A stretch of DNA of 64,000 nucleotides from Paraburkholderia humisilvae. GTDB taxonomy: Bacteria; Pseudomonadota; Gammaproteobacteria; Burkholderiales; Burkholderiaceae. The notes under the pieces were generated by a model. It saw only the letters and a program-made list of their open reading frames with translations. It did not search any database and was not told where the DNA came from. The stretch lies in NCBI RefSeq assembly GCF_902859855.1, contig NZ_CADIKH010000002.1, forward strand, positions 278,880-342,879. The letters are read 5' to 3'. The first letter of the stretch is position 1. The number at the start of each line of letters is the position of its first letter. This document shows, in pieces, positions 25,641 to 33,424 of this stretch. A program made the translations under genes and the position numbers.

Positions 25641-27224
25641 ATGCATGACAAAATCCTGATCCTCGACTTCGGTTCGCAAGTCACCCAACTGATTGCACGT
25701 CGCATCCGTGAAGCACACGTGCTGTCGGAAATTCATCCGCACGACGTGAGCGACGCGTTTATTCGCGAGTTCAAGCCGAAGGGCATCATCCTGTCGGGCG
25801 GGCCGAATTCGGTCGTCGACACGGACACGCCGCGCGCACCGCAGGCCGTGTTCGAACTCGGCGTACCGGTGCTGGGAATCTGCTACGGGATGCAGACGAT
25901 GGCGGAGCAACTGGGCGGCAAGGTCGATACCGGTCACCTGCGCGAATTTGGCTATGCGGAAGTGCGGGCGCGTAATCATACGAGCTTCCTCGACGGCATC
26001 GAAGACTTCCGCACGCCGGAAGGTCACGGCATGCTGAAAGTGTGGATGAGCCATGGCGACAAGGTGCTCGACATGCCGCCCGGCTTCAGGCTGATGGCCT
26101 CGACCGAATCGTGCCCGATCGCGGCGATGGCCGATGAGACGCGCCATTTCTACGGCGTGCAATGGCACCCGGAGGTCACGCATACGATGCAGGGGCGCGC
26201 GATGCTCGAGCGCTTCGTGCTGCGGATCTGCGGTGCGAAACCCGATTGGGAAATGGGCAACTATATCGACGAGGCGGTCGACAAGATTCGCGCGCAGGTC
26301 GGCGACGAACATGTGATTCTCGGCCTGTCGGGCGGCGTGGATTCGTCGGTGGCGGCCGCGCTGCTGCACCGTGCGATCGGCGACCAGCTGACCTGCGTGT
26401 TCGTCGATCATGGCTTGCTGCGTTTGAACGAAGCCGAGCAGGTGATGGCGACGTTTGCCGACCATCTCGGCGTGACAGTGATTCACGTCGACGCAAGCGA
26501 AGCGTTTCTGTCGAAACTTGCCGGCGTGACCGATCCTGAAGCGAAGCGCAAGATCATCGGCGCGGAGTTCGTCGAGGTGTTTCAGGCGGAAGCGGCGAAA
26601 CTGACTGACGCGAAGTGGCTCGCGCAGGGGACGATCTATCCGGATGTGATCGAATCGGCGGGTAAGGGCAAGAAGGCCGCGCACACGATCAAGAGCCACC
26701 ACAACGTCGGGGGTTTGCCCGAGACATTGAACCTGAAGCTGCTCGAGCCATTGCGCGAGTTGTTCAAGGACGAAGTGCGCGAACTGGGCGTGAAGCTCGG
26801 GTTGCCGCCGGCGATGGTGTACCGCCATCCGTTCCCGGGGCCGGGGCTGGGCGTGCGCATTCTCGGCGAAGTGCGGCGCGATTTTGCTGACTTGCTGCGT
26901 CGCGCGGATGCGATCTTTATCGAGACGTTGCGCACGTTTATCGATAGGGAGACCGGCAAGTCGTGGTACGACCTGACGAGCCAGGCGTTCGCGGTGTTTC
27001 TACCGGTGAAGAGCGTCGGCGTGATGGGAGATGGGCGCACGTACGAGTATGTGGTTGCACTGCGCGCGGTACAGACGCTCGACTTCATGACTGCCCATTG
27101 GGCACATCTGCCGCATGATCTGCTCGGACATGTGTCGAACCGGATCATCAACGAGGTGCGGGGGATTAACCGGGTGGTCTACGATATTTCAGGGAAGCCA
27201 CCGGCGACGATTGAGTGGGAGTGA
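25641..27224 (+). CDS. guaA: GMP synthase (glutamine-hydrolysing)
   Basis: Amidates XMP to GMP using glutamine and ATP. The 527-residue product has the class I glutamine amidotransferase domain with Cys81 (LGICYGMQ), His176 and Glu178 (QWHPEVTH), then the PP-loop ATP pyrophosphatase motif SGGVDSS at 230-236, and the C-terminal dimerisation domain ending KPPATIEWE. The 3' end is intact. The gene end is a known insertion point for integrase-bearing islands, and an integrase remnant lies 126 bases downstream. Confidence 0.97.
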   Translation: MHDKILILDFGSQVTQLIARRIREAHVLSEIHPHDVSDAFIREFKPKGIILSGGPNSVVDTDTPRAPQAVFELGVPVLGICYGMQTMAEQLGGKVDTGHLREFGYAEVRARNHTSFLDGIEDFRTPEGHGMLKVWMSHGDKVLDMPPGFRLMASTESCPIAAMADETRHFYGVQWHPEVTHTMQGRAMLERFVLRICGAKPDWEMGNYIDEAVDKIRAQVGDEHVILGLSGGVDSSVAAALLHRAIGDQLTCVFVDHGLLRLNEAEQVMATFADHLGVTVIHVDASEAFLSKLAGVTDPEAKRKIIGAEFVEVFQAEAAKLTDAKWLAQGTIYPDVIESAGKGKKAAHTIKSHHNVGGLPETLNLKLLEPLRELFKDEVRELGVKLGLPPAMVYRHPFPGPGLGVRILGEVRRDFADLLRRADAIFIETLRTFIDRETGKSWYDLTSQAFAVFLPVKSVGVMGDGRTYEYVVALRAVQTLDFMTAHWAHLPHDLLGHVSNRIINEVRGINRVVYDISGKPPATIEWE

Positions 27225-27257
27225 ATTGACGTCCTTCGAGGACTATCGCCAGCTGTC

Positions 27258-27285
27258 GGGAAAGCTTGTTTTATGCGGCTTTCCC
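27258..27285 (+). terminator. Hairpin after guaA
   Basis: GGGAAAGC / GCTTTCCC stem with a 12-base T-rich loop, 34 bases after the guaA stop, flanked by GCTG and CAGC that could extend it. It lacks a trailing U-tract, so terminator strength is uncertain. Confidence 0.4.
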
Positions 27286-27309
27286 AGCATCAGCAGGTCT
27301 CCTGATCCG

Positions 27310-27327
27310 TGACGGTTAGAACCGTCA
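27310..27327. repeat. Short perfect inverted repeat upstream of integrase remnant
   Basis: TGACGGTT-AG-AACCGTCA, followed by six further A residues and the ribosome site GGGAGG of the integrase fragment. It could be an integrase or excisionase arm site, or just leader RNA structure. Confidence 0.4.
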
Positions 27328-27349
27328 AAAAAACGGGAGGAAAACCTCG

Positions 27350-27637
27350 ATGCTTACCGACGCTGCACTGCGTAATCTGAAGCCTAAGTCCAAGATTTAT
27401 AAGGCTTCTGACCGGGACCGGATGTACGTGACGGTATCCCGGCAGTGCCGTCACGTTCCGCACGATTACCGTTTCGACGGACGCCGGGAAACGCTGACCC
27501 TCGGGCGCTATGGCCCGCACGGTATCTCGCTGGCAATGGCGCGCGCACTGCTCCTGGACGCGCGGAAAAGCGTTCTCAAGGGCATACCGCCGCGCTTGAA
27601 AAGCAACGCGAGAAACGCTACTTTCAGCATATGTTGA
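27350..27637 (+). pseudogene. Truncated P4-type tyrosine integrase (DUF4102 arm-binding domain only)
   Basis: The 95-codon frame matches the N-terminal arm-binding domain of P4-like integrases: LTDAALRNLKPKSKIYKASDRDRMYVTV, then RRETLTLGRYGPHGISLAMARALLLDARKSVLKG. The usual domain continues with an EKQREKR-like segment, which appears in the +1-shifted frame from about 27585 (ALEKQREKRYFQHML), so there is a frameshift there. The core-binding and catalytic domains (the R...HxxR...Y residues, about 300 residues) are absent. A good GGGAGG site precedes the ATG. It is a remnant of the recombinase that inserted an island at guaA and cannot recombine. Confidence 0.8.
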
Positions 27638-27647
27638 AAGAGGCTAA

Positions 27648-28391
27648 TTGGATGAAAGAGCGGTTCCCTGGCTGCTGCTGGCCAGCGAAGACATGCCCCA
27701 CGTCGGCCCGCTGGACGTGGATGTCGGGTTGGATGCGGAAGCGCTTGGCGATGGCGAATACGCCACTTTGATCGGTGCGCTTCAAGGCCATGGATACGCC
27801 CAGCGTGAAGGACTTCGGCGCTTTCAGCTGGTACGTCAGGTTCCCACACGAGATGGCGGGGAAGCAATCGACGTCGTAGTTGATTTTTTGATGCCCCGCG
27901 ACGCCGAAATCGTCAAAAACGATCCGCCCTTGATCAGCGATTTTGCCGTGCAGCGGGCGGATGGCGTTGATCTGGCGATGCGGTTCTATCAACTCGTGGC
28001 AGTGGCAGGGCCGATGCCGGACGGAGGAACGAACCGCGTAAAGATCGCGGTGTGCTCGATCCCCGCTTTGCTAGCGATGAAGGGCCATGCACTGGCGGGC
28101 CGCTACAAGCAGAAGGACGCCTACGACATCTACTACTGCGTGCGGAACTACGCCGATGGGATCGACGCACTGGCACGAGAGTGTCGGCCGCTGTTGGGGC
28201 ATGCGAGCGGCGAACGGGGCTTCCGGTACATTGCTGAGAAGTTCGACAGTTTCGAGGGATACGGGCCCACCCGCGTGAGGCGTTTCGTCGAAGACACGCG
28301 CGCGCTGGGTGACCGCACGCCCGAACAGTGGCAGCAGGATGCGTTCGGTCAGATCGACGCGCTGCTGCGCGCCATGACGCTGCGAGGTTGA
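27648..28391 (+). CDS. Nucleotidyltransferase of the AbiEii/AbiGii toxin type, probably N-terminally truncated
   Basis: The product (247 residues from the TTG at 27648, just after a stop in the same frame) shows metal-binding acidic pairs DVDVGLD (23-29) and IDVVVDF (74-80). It also has the family's downstream motif KGHALAGRYKQKDAYDIYYCVRNY-like block near 145-168, written here as KDAYDIYY. These fit the AbiEii-type nucleotidyltransferases found as type IV toxins. The GG/GS turn that should precede the first acidic pair by about ten residues is not seen, so the 5' end is either lost or displaced by a frameshift near 27650. No AbiEi-like antitoxin is adjacent. Probably an inactive leftover, but the rest of the frame is intact. 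Confidence 0.6.
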   Translation: MDERAVPWLLLASEDMPHVGPLDVDVGLDAEALGDGEYATLIGALQGHGYAQREGLRRFQLVRQVPTRDGGEAIDVVVDFLMPRDAEIVKNDPPLISDFAVQRADGVDLAMRFYQLVAVAGPMPDGGTNRVKIAVCSIPALLAMKGHALAGRYKQKDAYDIYYCVRNYADGIDALARECRPLLGHASGERGFRYIAEKFDSFEGYGPTRVRRFVEDTRALGDRTPEQWQQDAFGQIDALLRAMTLRG

Positions 28392-28416
28392 TCAGGAATA
28401 CAGAATTAAAGATGCA

Positions 28417-28448
28417 GGGTGATGTATCGCGTGAGCGACACATCGCCC
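28417..28448. repeat. 14-bp imperfect hairpin after the nucleotidyltransferase
   Basis: Arms GGGTGATGTATCGC and GCGACACATCGCCC with a GTGA loop pair at 13 of 14 positions (one G-U, one mismatch). No U-tract follows. May end the upstream transcript or be an island-end structure. Confidence 0.4.
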
Positions 28449-28555
28449 GAGTGGTTGGCCGATTGCCGTAGTCAAATTCCATCTGGGCTCAATTGAACGC
28501 ACCTGGTTGGAACACATCTGCGGAATCGATGCAATAGTTTAGGCGTCGCACAAAC

Positions 28556-28716
28556 AAGGAGGCGAAGCCTATGTCAACTCTTGTCACTACCACTCGGCGC
28601 GTAGCAATCAAATTAGACGCAACGGCTCCTGGCGAAGGGGCCGCAGTCAGTCCGGCGCGCAGCGGTTGGAGACTTCACGGATCTTCACTAGAATTCCATC
28701 AACCGATTGATGGAGG
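28556..28716 (+). promoter_or_regulatory. Two alternative ribosome sites before the FitA antitoxin
   Basis: AAGGAGG at 28556-28562 precedes an in-frame ATG at 28571; GGAGG at 28712-28716 precedes ATG at 28724. The first would add 51 residues to the antitoxin; the second gives the normal family start. Confidence 0.5.
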
Positions 28717-28723
28717 TACTACC

Positions 28724-28978
28724 ATGCCGAGCGTGACGATCAATGACATTGATGACGAACTTGAAGCGCGTCTGCGTACTCGAGCCTCCCGGCGTGGTCG
28801 CTCGATCGAAGACGAGGTTCGTGACATCCTGAGCGCTGCACTTTCCGAGGACGAAACCCCGCACGACCCGCGCAATCTGCTGGACGTGATTCGAAGCCGG
28901 GTCGAGCCGCTGGGCGGTATCGAACTGAATCTGCCTGAGCGCAGGAAGATCAACGGTCGGGTGGATTTTGACGAATGA
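28724..28978 (+). CDS. FitA-like ribbon-helix-helix antitoxin
   Basis: Antitoxin of a VapBC/FitAB pair; RHH domain binds DNA and the C-terminus blocks the toxin. The 84-residue product opens PSVTINDIDDELEARLRTRASRRGRSIEDEVRDIL, a typical FitA/Arc-type ribbon-helix-helix, followed by a flexible tail ending NGRVDFDE. GGAGG lies 7 bases before ATG 28724. The same frame extends upstream to an ATG at 28571 with its own strong ribosome site, so a longer 135-residue form is possible. It overlaps the toxin by ATGA. Confidence 0.88.
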   Translation: MPSVTINDIDDELEARLRTRASRRGRSIEDEVRDILSAALSEDETPHDPRNLLDVIRSRVEPLGGIELNLPERRKINGRVDFDE

Positions 28979-29397
28979 TTGTTCTCGATACCAACGTTCT
29001 GTCGGAGACGATGAAGCCCGATCCGGATGATCGGGCAATGATCTGGTTTCGGGCGCAGTCGCGCGACAGACTTTTCACTACCGCAATTACCAAGGTGGAA
29101 ATGCTCTATGGCCTTCGCACAATGGAGCACAGCGAGCGAAAGGAAAAGAAGTCGGCCGTGATCAACGCAATTCTCAATGTCGACTTCGCTGGCAAAGTCC
29201 TGAGCTTCGATCGCGATGCCGCGCGGAGGTATGCCGAGATTTTCGCATCAAGGAAAGAAGCGGGTAGGCCAATCGAAGAGTTCGACGCGATGATTGCCGC
29301 CATCGCGCAGTCCAAAGGTGCGATCCTGGCTACGCGCAATGTCAAAGACTTCGTCAATTGCGACATCGAAGTCGTCAACCCATGGGCAGTTTCTTGA
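28975..29397 (+). CDS. FitB-like PIN-domain toxin
   Basis: Ribonuclease toxin of type II VapBC/FitAB systems. The 140-residue PIN domain has the acidic catalytic residues Asp5 (VLDTNVLSE), Glu42 (TKVEMLYG), Asp104 (EEFDAMIAAIA) and the later ATRNVKDF with Asp125. All key residues are present, so it looks active. It overlaps fitA by 4 bases. The pair sits next to the integrase remnant and probably arrived with the island and stayed as an addiction module. Confidence 0.92.
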   Translation: MIVLDTNVLSETMKPDPDDRAMIWFRAQSRDRLFTTAITKVEMLYGLRTMEHSERKEKKSAVINAILNVDFAGKVLSFDRDAARRYAEIFASRKEAGRPIEEFDAMIAAIAQSKGAILATRNVKDFVNCDIEVVNPWAVS

Positions 29398-29478
29398 ACT
29401 GAACGTTTCTTGACGGACCCGCGCGGCTAGAAACTGAACGGGCTCTGGCTCCGCTTGCCGCGTGGTGTTCCTCGGTTA

Positions 29479-29496
29479 TTGACAAATCGGTCCATA
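29479..29496 (-). promoter_or_regulatory. Candidate TetR operator at the tetR promoter
   Basis: On the minus strand this site reads TATGGACCGATTTGTCAA and matches 13 of 18 bases of a site before the downstream dehydrogenase (30123-30140). It overlaps a TTGACA -35-like hexamer, consistent with autorepression. Confidence 0.4.
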
Positions 29497-29515
29497 TCTG
29501 TGAAGCTTCAAACCC

Positions 29516-30082
29516 ATGGCAAGACCGAGAGAATTCGACCGTGACGAAGCGCTGGAGCAGGCCATCGAGGCATTCTCCGAGCGCGGTTATGCGGGTACGT
29601 CCACCGAAGACCTGCTCAAGGCGATGAACCTCAGCCGGCAAAGTCTGTACAACGCGTTTGGTGACAAGCGCGGCTTGTATCTCGAGGCGTTGCGTGCTTA
29701 TGTCGCGGCGAGCGTGTCGGAACATTTGCAGGTGCTCAACCGCTCAACGTCCGCGCGTAAAGGTATCGAGCAGTTGTTGAGCGAATTTGTCGCGAGGCCT
29801 GCGCGAACTTGCCTCGGTACACACGCGGTTTGCGAGTTCGGGCGCTCCGATCCTGAGATCGCGGCGCTCTCCGAGACCGCCGCCCACACGTTGCGCGCCG
29901 CGCTCGAGCGCTGCATCGCGCAGGCAAAAGCAGGTGGTGAAATCGCGGCTGACATCGATGAGCGTGCAGCGGCACATTTTATTGGTGCGACGCTGTCGGG
30001 TATCAAGGTCGCGGCGCGCGGCGGCGCGCCGAAGGACGTGCTGCGAGATATCGCGCGGATGGCGTTGCGTAGTCTCGGCTGA
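29516..30082 (+). CDS. TetR/AcrR family transcriptional regulator
   Basis: The 188-residue product has an N-terminal TetR helix-turn-helix: ARPREFDRDEALEQAIEAF, then GYAGTSTEDLLKAMNLSRQSLYNAFGDKRGLYLEAL in order, and a C-terminal ligand-binding domain of the kind seen in YcfQ/NemR-like repressors. It has Cys in LGTHAVCEFG that might sense electrophiles, though this is speculative. It precedes a short-chain dehydrogenase on the same strand by 103 bases, with shared candidate operator sequences at both promoters, so it likely controls that gene and itself. Confidence 0.9.
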   Translation: MARPREFDRDEALEQAIEAFSERGYAGTSTEDLLKAMNLSRQSLYNAFGDKRGLYLEALRAYVAASVSEHLQVLNRSTSARKGIEQLLSEFVARPARTCLGTHAVCEFGRSDPEIAALSETAAHTLRAALERCIAQAKAGGEIAADIDERAAAHFIGATLSGIKVAARGGAPKDVLRDIARMALRSLG

Positions 30083-30122
30083 ATCGCGCGCATCAAATCT
30101 TGCGCGCTTTTTTGTGCCTTGT

Positions 30123-30165
30123 TATGGATCAAACGGTCAATTATTTGCAGTTGACCGAGAGTCAA
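30123..30165 (+). promoter_or_regulatory. Clustered inverted repeats before the dehydrogenase gene
   Basis: Contains TATGGATCAAACGGTCAA (30123-30140), GGTCAA-N10-TTGACC (30135-30156) and TTGAC-N5-GTCAA (30151-30165). The first matches the tetR promoter site in 13 of 18 bases. Likely operator region for the TetR protein. Confidence 0.45.
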
Positions 30166-30185
30166 AAAATACACAAGGAACGCTC

Positions 30186-31004
30186 ATGACGAAGTCGATC
30201 TTCATCACCGGCGCCAGCAGCGGCCTCGGCCGGCACACGGCGATCCATTTCGCGCAGCAAGGCTGGAATGTCGCCGCGACGATGCGTGATCCCGACCGGG
30301 AGACCGAGCTTGCGGCGCACGAGCGGATCCGTCTCTTCAAGCTCGATGTGACCGATCCTGTGCAAGCACGCGCTGCCGTCCACGCAGCTGTCGATGCATT
30401 CGGCGACGTCGAGGTCGTCGTCAATAACGCCGGCGTGGGCTCGTACGGTCCGCTGGAATTTGCCGAGGAAGACACGATCGACTGGCAATTCGCGGTGAAC
30501 GTGCGCGGCCCGATCAATGTCATTCGCGCGTTTTTGCCGCACTTTCGCGAGCGCAAAGGCGGCCGGTTCATCAATATCAGTTCGTTTATGGGCGTGACGA
30601 CCGCGGTGCCGACCGGATCGCTGTACAACATGTCCAAGTTCGCACTCGAAGGTCTGACCGAAGGGCTGTACTACGAGCTCAAGCCGTTCAATATCGAATT
30701 GCATCTCGTCGAACCGGGCGGGTTCAAGGGCAACCGCTTTGTCGAGAAAGTGGTGTTCAACACGCATCCGGATATCAGGGACTACGATCCGCTGATTCGC
30801 AAGGTGAATGCGCTGATGAAATCGGCGGACGAAAGCTTGAGAGACGATCCGCAGTGGATCGTCGACGAGATCGATGCGCTAGCGACCGGCAGGAGCGATC
30901 GGTTCAGGACATTGGTCGGTAAAACCAGCAAGGATCTGATGCAGATGCGCGCATCGATGCCGATCGAAGACTACCTGGCGACAATCGCAGCAAACTTCGC
31001 ATAG
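30186..31004 (+). CDS. Short-chain dehydrogenase/reductase
   Basis: Classical SDR of 272 residues with TGASSGLG (8-15) for the dinucleotide, NNAG (80-83), Ser132, and the catalytic Tyr147-x3-Lys151 (YNMSK). The longer C-terminus with EPGGFKGNRF and DPQWIVDEIDALAT resembles the subgroup often annotated as oxidoreductases near TetR regulators. Substrate unknown. The ATG at 30186 follows AAGGAA and begins TKSIFITGASSG; the frame is open upstream through tetR but without family-like sequence. Confidence 0.9.
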   Translation: MTKSIFITGASSGLGRHTAIHFAQQGWNVAATMRDPDRETELAAHERIRLFKLDVTDPVQARAAVHAAVDAFGDVEVVVNNAGVGSYGPLEFAEEDTIDWQFAVNVRGPINVIRAFLPHFRERKGGRFINISSFMGVTTAVPTGSLYNMSKFALEGLTEGLYYELKPFNIELHLVEPGGFKGNRFVEKVVFNTHPDIRDYDPLIRKVNALMKSADESLRDDPQWIVDEIDALATGRSDRFRTLVGKTSKDLMQMRASMPIEDYLATIAANFA

Positions 31005-31163
31005 CGAATCGCATCGCGCCGCCGTGTGTTCGACTACGCATTCGATCGCGCGTGCGACCGCGCATTCGAACCTGCGTCGCAGAGCCGAAGCATCGCTGCC
31101 CCGGCTCCCGAATCGCGCGCGGCGCCGATTCTCGCAACGGATTCAACCGGCCCCAGCCATCAT

Positions 31164-32156
31164 TCAATGCTTGAGACAGGTGTCCGCATTTTTCCACGTG
31201 CAGGTATCGAGACCAGTGTGGATGATCGGCTTGACCGTCTTTCCTTCAGCAAGGTCACGCATGACCATCGCAGCCTGATAACCCATTTCCTCCGGCCGCT
31301 GACCGACAAGGACATTGACCTTGTGGTCCTTCAGCGCCTGCAGTTCCGGTCCGAGCGTATCGGCGGAGACGATCACGAACTTGCCGCTCGCGATCTTGTC
31401 CATGATCGGCTGGACGACCTGCGAATAAGCCTGCGGCGCAAAGAGCGGCCAGCCGCCCTCGAGCACAAAGGCATCGAGCCCCGTGGCGTTGGCGGTCAGC
31501 GTGTCCTGCATCATCTGATTGGCCTTCGCGGCATCGTCGTTCACATAGAGCGGGCAGGCGCTGATCTCATGCCAGCCGTTCTCGCCGGCAAGTTTCGCGA
31601 TGTTCTTCTTGCCGGACAGCGCGTCGCGCGTGCCCTGCGCACGCTGGTTGATATTCTCGGCCGCCGGGTTGCCCATCACGAGACAGATATTGCCGCCCTT
31701 CGGTTTCAGCAGCTTCAACTGCTCGCCGAGCTTGTAGCCCAGTTCGTAATTGTCGGTGCCGACGTAGCTCTTGCGCAGCGACTGGTCCTTCGGCAGCAGA
31801 TCGGCATCCGCGGTGATCACTGGAATCGACGTGTTGCGGCGGCGTATCACTTCCGCCACGGCCGGCGCGTTCGACGGCGAGATCGCAATGGCCGCCACGC
31901 CTTTGGTCAGCAGGTCGTCGATGATCTGTACTTCGGCGCTTTCGTCCGCCGCGGTTGCGGGGCCGGTGTAGTAGCAGTTGTAACCCTGCTTGTTGAGTTC
32001 CTTGTTCGCCCGATCGCATCCTTGATGCATCAGGTCGAAGTAGGGGTTGTCGAGACCCTTCACCACCAGTGCCAGAGTCTTATCGGCCGCGAACGCGGGG
32101 GAGGCCAGCATCGCGAAGCCCCCGATTGCAGCAAGACACATCAACATTTTCTTCAT
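31164..32156 (-). CDS. Sugar ABC transporter, periplasmic binding protein
   Basis: RbsB/FrcB-type solute-binding protein of 330 residues. Signal peptide at 1-23 (cut after SPAFA), then the periplasmic-binding fold: LALVVKGLDNPYFDLMHQGCDRAN, AIAISPSNAPAVAEVI, IPVITADADL, and the hinge-side segment VLVGQRPEEMGYQAA. Two cysteines near the C-terminus (DTCTWKNADTCLKH) may form a disulphide. It is the last gene of a minus-strand ATPase-permease-binding protein set; the 210-base gap before it holds a hairpin. The likely ligand is a monosaccharide such as fructose or ribose, not fixed by sequence. Confidence 0.9.
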   Translation of the reverse strand: MKKMLMCLAAIGGFAMLASPAFAADKTLALVVKGLDNPYFDLMHQGCDRANKELNKQGYNCYYTGPATAADESAEVQIIDDLLTKGVAAIAISPSNAPAVAEVIRRRNTSIPVITADADLLPKDQSLRKSYVGTDNYELGYKLGEQLKLLKPKGGNICLVMGNPAAENINQRAQGTRDALSGKKNIAKLAGENGWHEISACPLYVNDDAAKANQMMQDTLTANATGLDAFVLEGGWPLFAPQAYSQVVQPIMDKIASGKFVIVSADTLGPELQALKDHKVNVLVGQRPEEMGYQAAMVMRDLAEGKTVKPIIHTGLDTCTWKNADTCLKH

Positions 32157-32282
32157 TGTTTCCTCCTGTTCGGCGCCGGCTGTGCGGTGCCGCTGTCTGC
32201 TCGCCCATTTTCACAACGATCCCAGGAAAGCTCGTGTTCGAGCTTTAACCTCCCCGCGGAATCTTGCGGTGTTGCGAACATC

Positions 32283-32316
32283 TGCGGCCGGACGTTCCGC
32301 GCATCGCCCGGCCGCA
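32283..32316. repeat. Hairpin between permease and binding-protein genes
   Basis: TGCGGCCGG / CCGGCCGCA with a 16-base loop in the 210-base gap. Such intercistronic hairpins often protect the upstream or downstream message and allow unequal expression of the binding protein. Confidence 0.4.
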
Positions 32317-32366
32317 CCGCCTCCCATGGCACTCACCGCAGCGCGGTGCGTGCGTCCGAAGACATG

Positions 32367-33392
32367 TCAATCTTGTTGCCGCTCGCTGCCGAGCCGGTTG
32401 AAAAGCACGGCGACAATGATGAAGGAACCGACGACCGTGCCCTGCCAGAACGAGTCGACGCCGAGCAGAATCAGGCTGTTGCGGATCACTTCGATGAGCG
32501 CTGCGCCGATCACGGTGCCAAAAGCGCTACCGATGCCGCCCATCAGATTCGTGCCGCCGATCACCGTCGCGGCGATGACACGCAGTTCGTCGCCGGTGCC
32601 GAGGCCCGTCGTCACCGCGCCGAGCCAGCCGACTTCAAGGACGGCCGCGACGCCTGCCATCAGGCCGCCGAGCACATAGACAGAACAGAGCACGCGGCGC
32701 ACCGGAACGCCGGTGAGATTCGCCGCATGGCGGTTGCCGCCGACTGCGAACACGTAGCGCCCCCAGCGCGTAAACGCAAAGGCGAACCAGAAAAGCACGG
32801 CAAGGACCACGAGGAACCACACCGGATTGGCGACGCCGAAGGTCGAGCCGCCCCCCAGCGCGAGGAGTTTGCTACCGTCGGGGCCGAACTCGAAAATGGT
32901 CCGGCTGCGGGAGATCACCAGCGCGAGGCTGCGGCCGACGCTCAGCATGCCGAGCGTCACGACGAACGGCTGCATGTTCAGATAGGCGATCAGCACGCCG
33001 TTGACGAGGCCAACGAACCCGGCGGTCAGTAGCGCGAGGCCGATGCCGGCCCAGATCGGATAGCCGGCATTCATGACGACCGAGAGGACGACGCCGCTGA
33101 CGCCGATGGTCGAGCCCACCGAAATATCGATGCCGCCCGTCACGATCACCGCCATCGCGCCGAGCGCGACGATCGCGACAAACGCAAAGTTGCGCGTGAC
33201 GTTGAACAGGTTCTGCGATGTCGCGAAGGTCGAGGTCGTCAGCGACAGCAGAATGCAGGCGACGATCGTTGCGAGCACGACCCAGAACACCTGGCTCGCG
33301 AGCAACCCGCTCCAGCGGGTATGCGTCTTGGCCGATTGCGGATCGTCAAGCAAGGTCTGCATCGGCGTAGGCCTTTCCGGCGCATCGTTCAA
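32367..33392 (-). CDS. Sugar ABC transporter permease
   Basis: RbsC/FrcC-type inner-membrane permease of 341 residues with about nine to ten helices. Family motifs include AMAVIVTGGIDISVGSTIGVSGVV near 95-115 and the EAA-like cytosolic loop with VGGNRHAANLTGVPV. A hydrophilic N-terminal stretch (about 1-28, NDAPERPTPMQTLLDDPQSA) precedes the first helix. It lies 32 bases after the ATPase gene on the minus strand. Confidence 0.9.
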   Translation of the reverse strand: MNDAPERPTPMQTLLDDPQSAKTHTRWSGLLASQVFWVVLATIVACILLSLTTSTFATSQNLFNVTRNFAFVAIVALGAMAVIVTGGIDISVGSTIGVSGVVLSVVMNAGYPIWAGIGLALLTAGFVGLVNGVLIAYLNMQPFVVTLGMLSVGRSLALVISRSRTIFEFGPDGSKLLALGGGSTFGVANPVWFLVVLAVLFWFAFAFTRWGRYVFAVGGNRHAANLTGVPVRRVLCSVYVLGGLMAGVAAVLEVGWLGAVTTGLGTGDELRVIAATVIGGTNLMGGIGSAFGTVIGAALIEVIRNSLILLGVDSFWQGTVVGSFIIVAVLFNRLGSERQQD

Positions 33393-33424
33393 TTTCAGGT
33401 CTCCTCTGCTATGCGATGGCAGGT

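Noticed and set aside
27310..27333. Intrinsic terminator at the perfect inverted repeat
   Set aside because: On the plus strand the stem is followed by A residues, not T, so it cannot terminate plus-strand transcription; on the minus strand the T-run comes before the stem.
27224..27350. tRNA gene as integrase target
   Set aside because: No cloverleaf or CCA-end sequence is visible; the 3' end of guaA itself is the likely target.
28571..28723. Separate small gene upstream of fitA
   Set aside because: It is in the same frame as fitA with no stop between, so it can only be an N-terminal extension.
29390..29440. Direct repeats GTTTCTTGA and AACTGAACG after fitB as an island att site
   Set aside because: They are only 9 bases long, are not similar to the guaA end, and may be chance.
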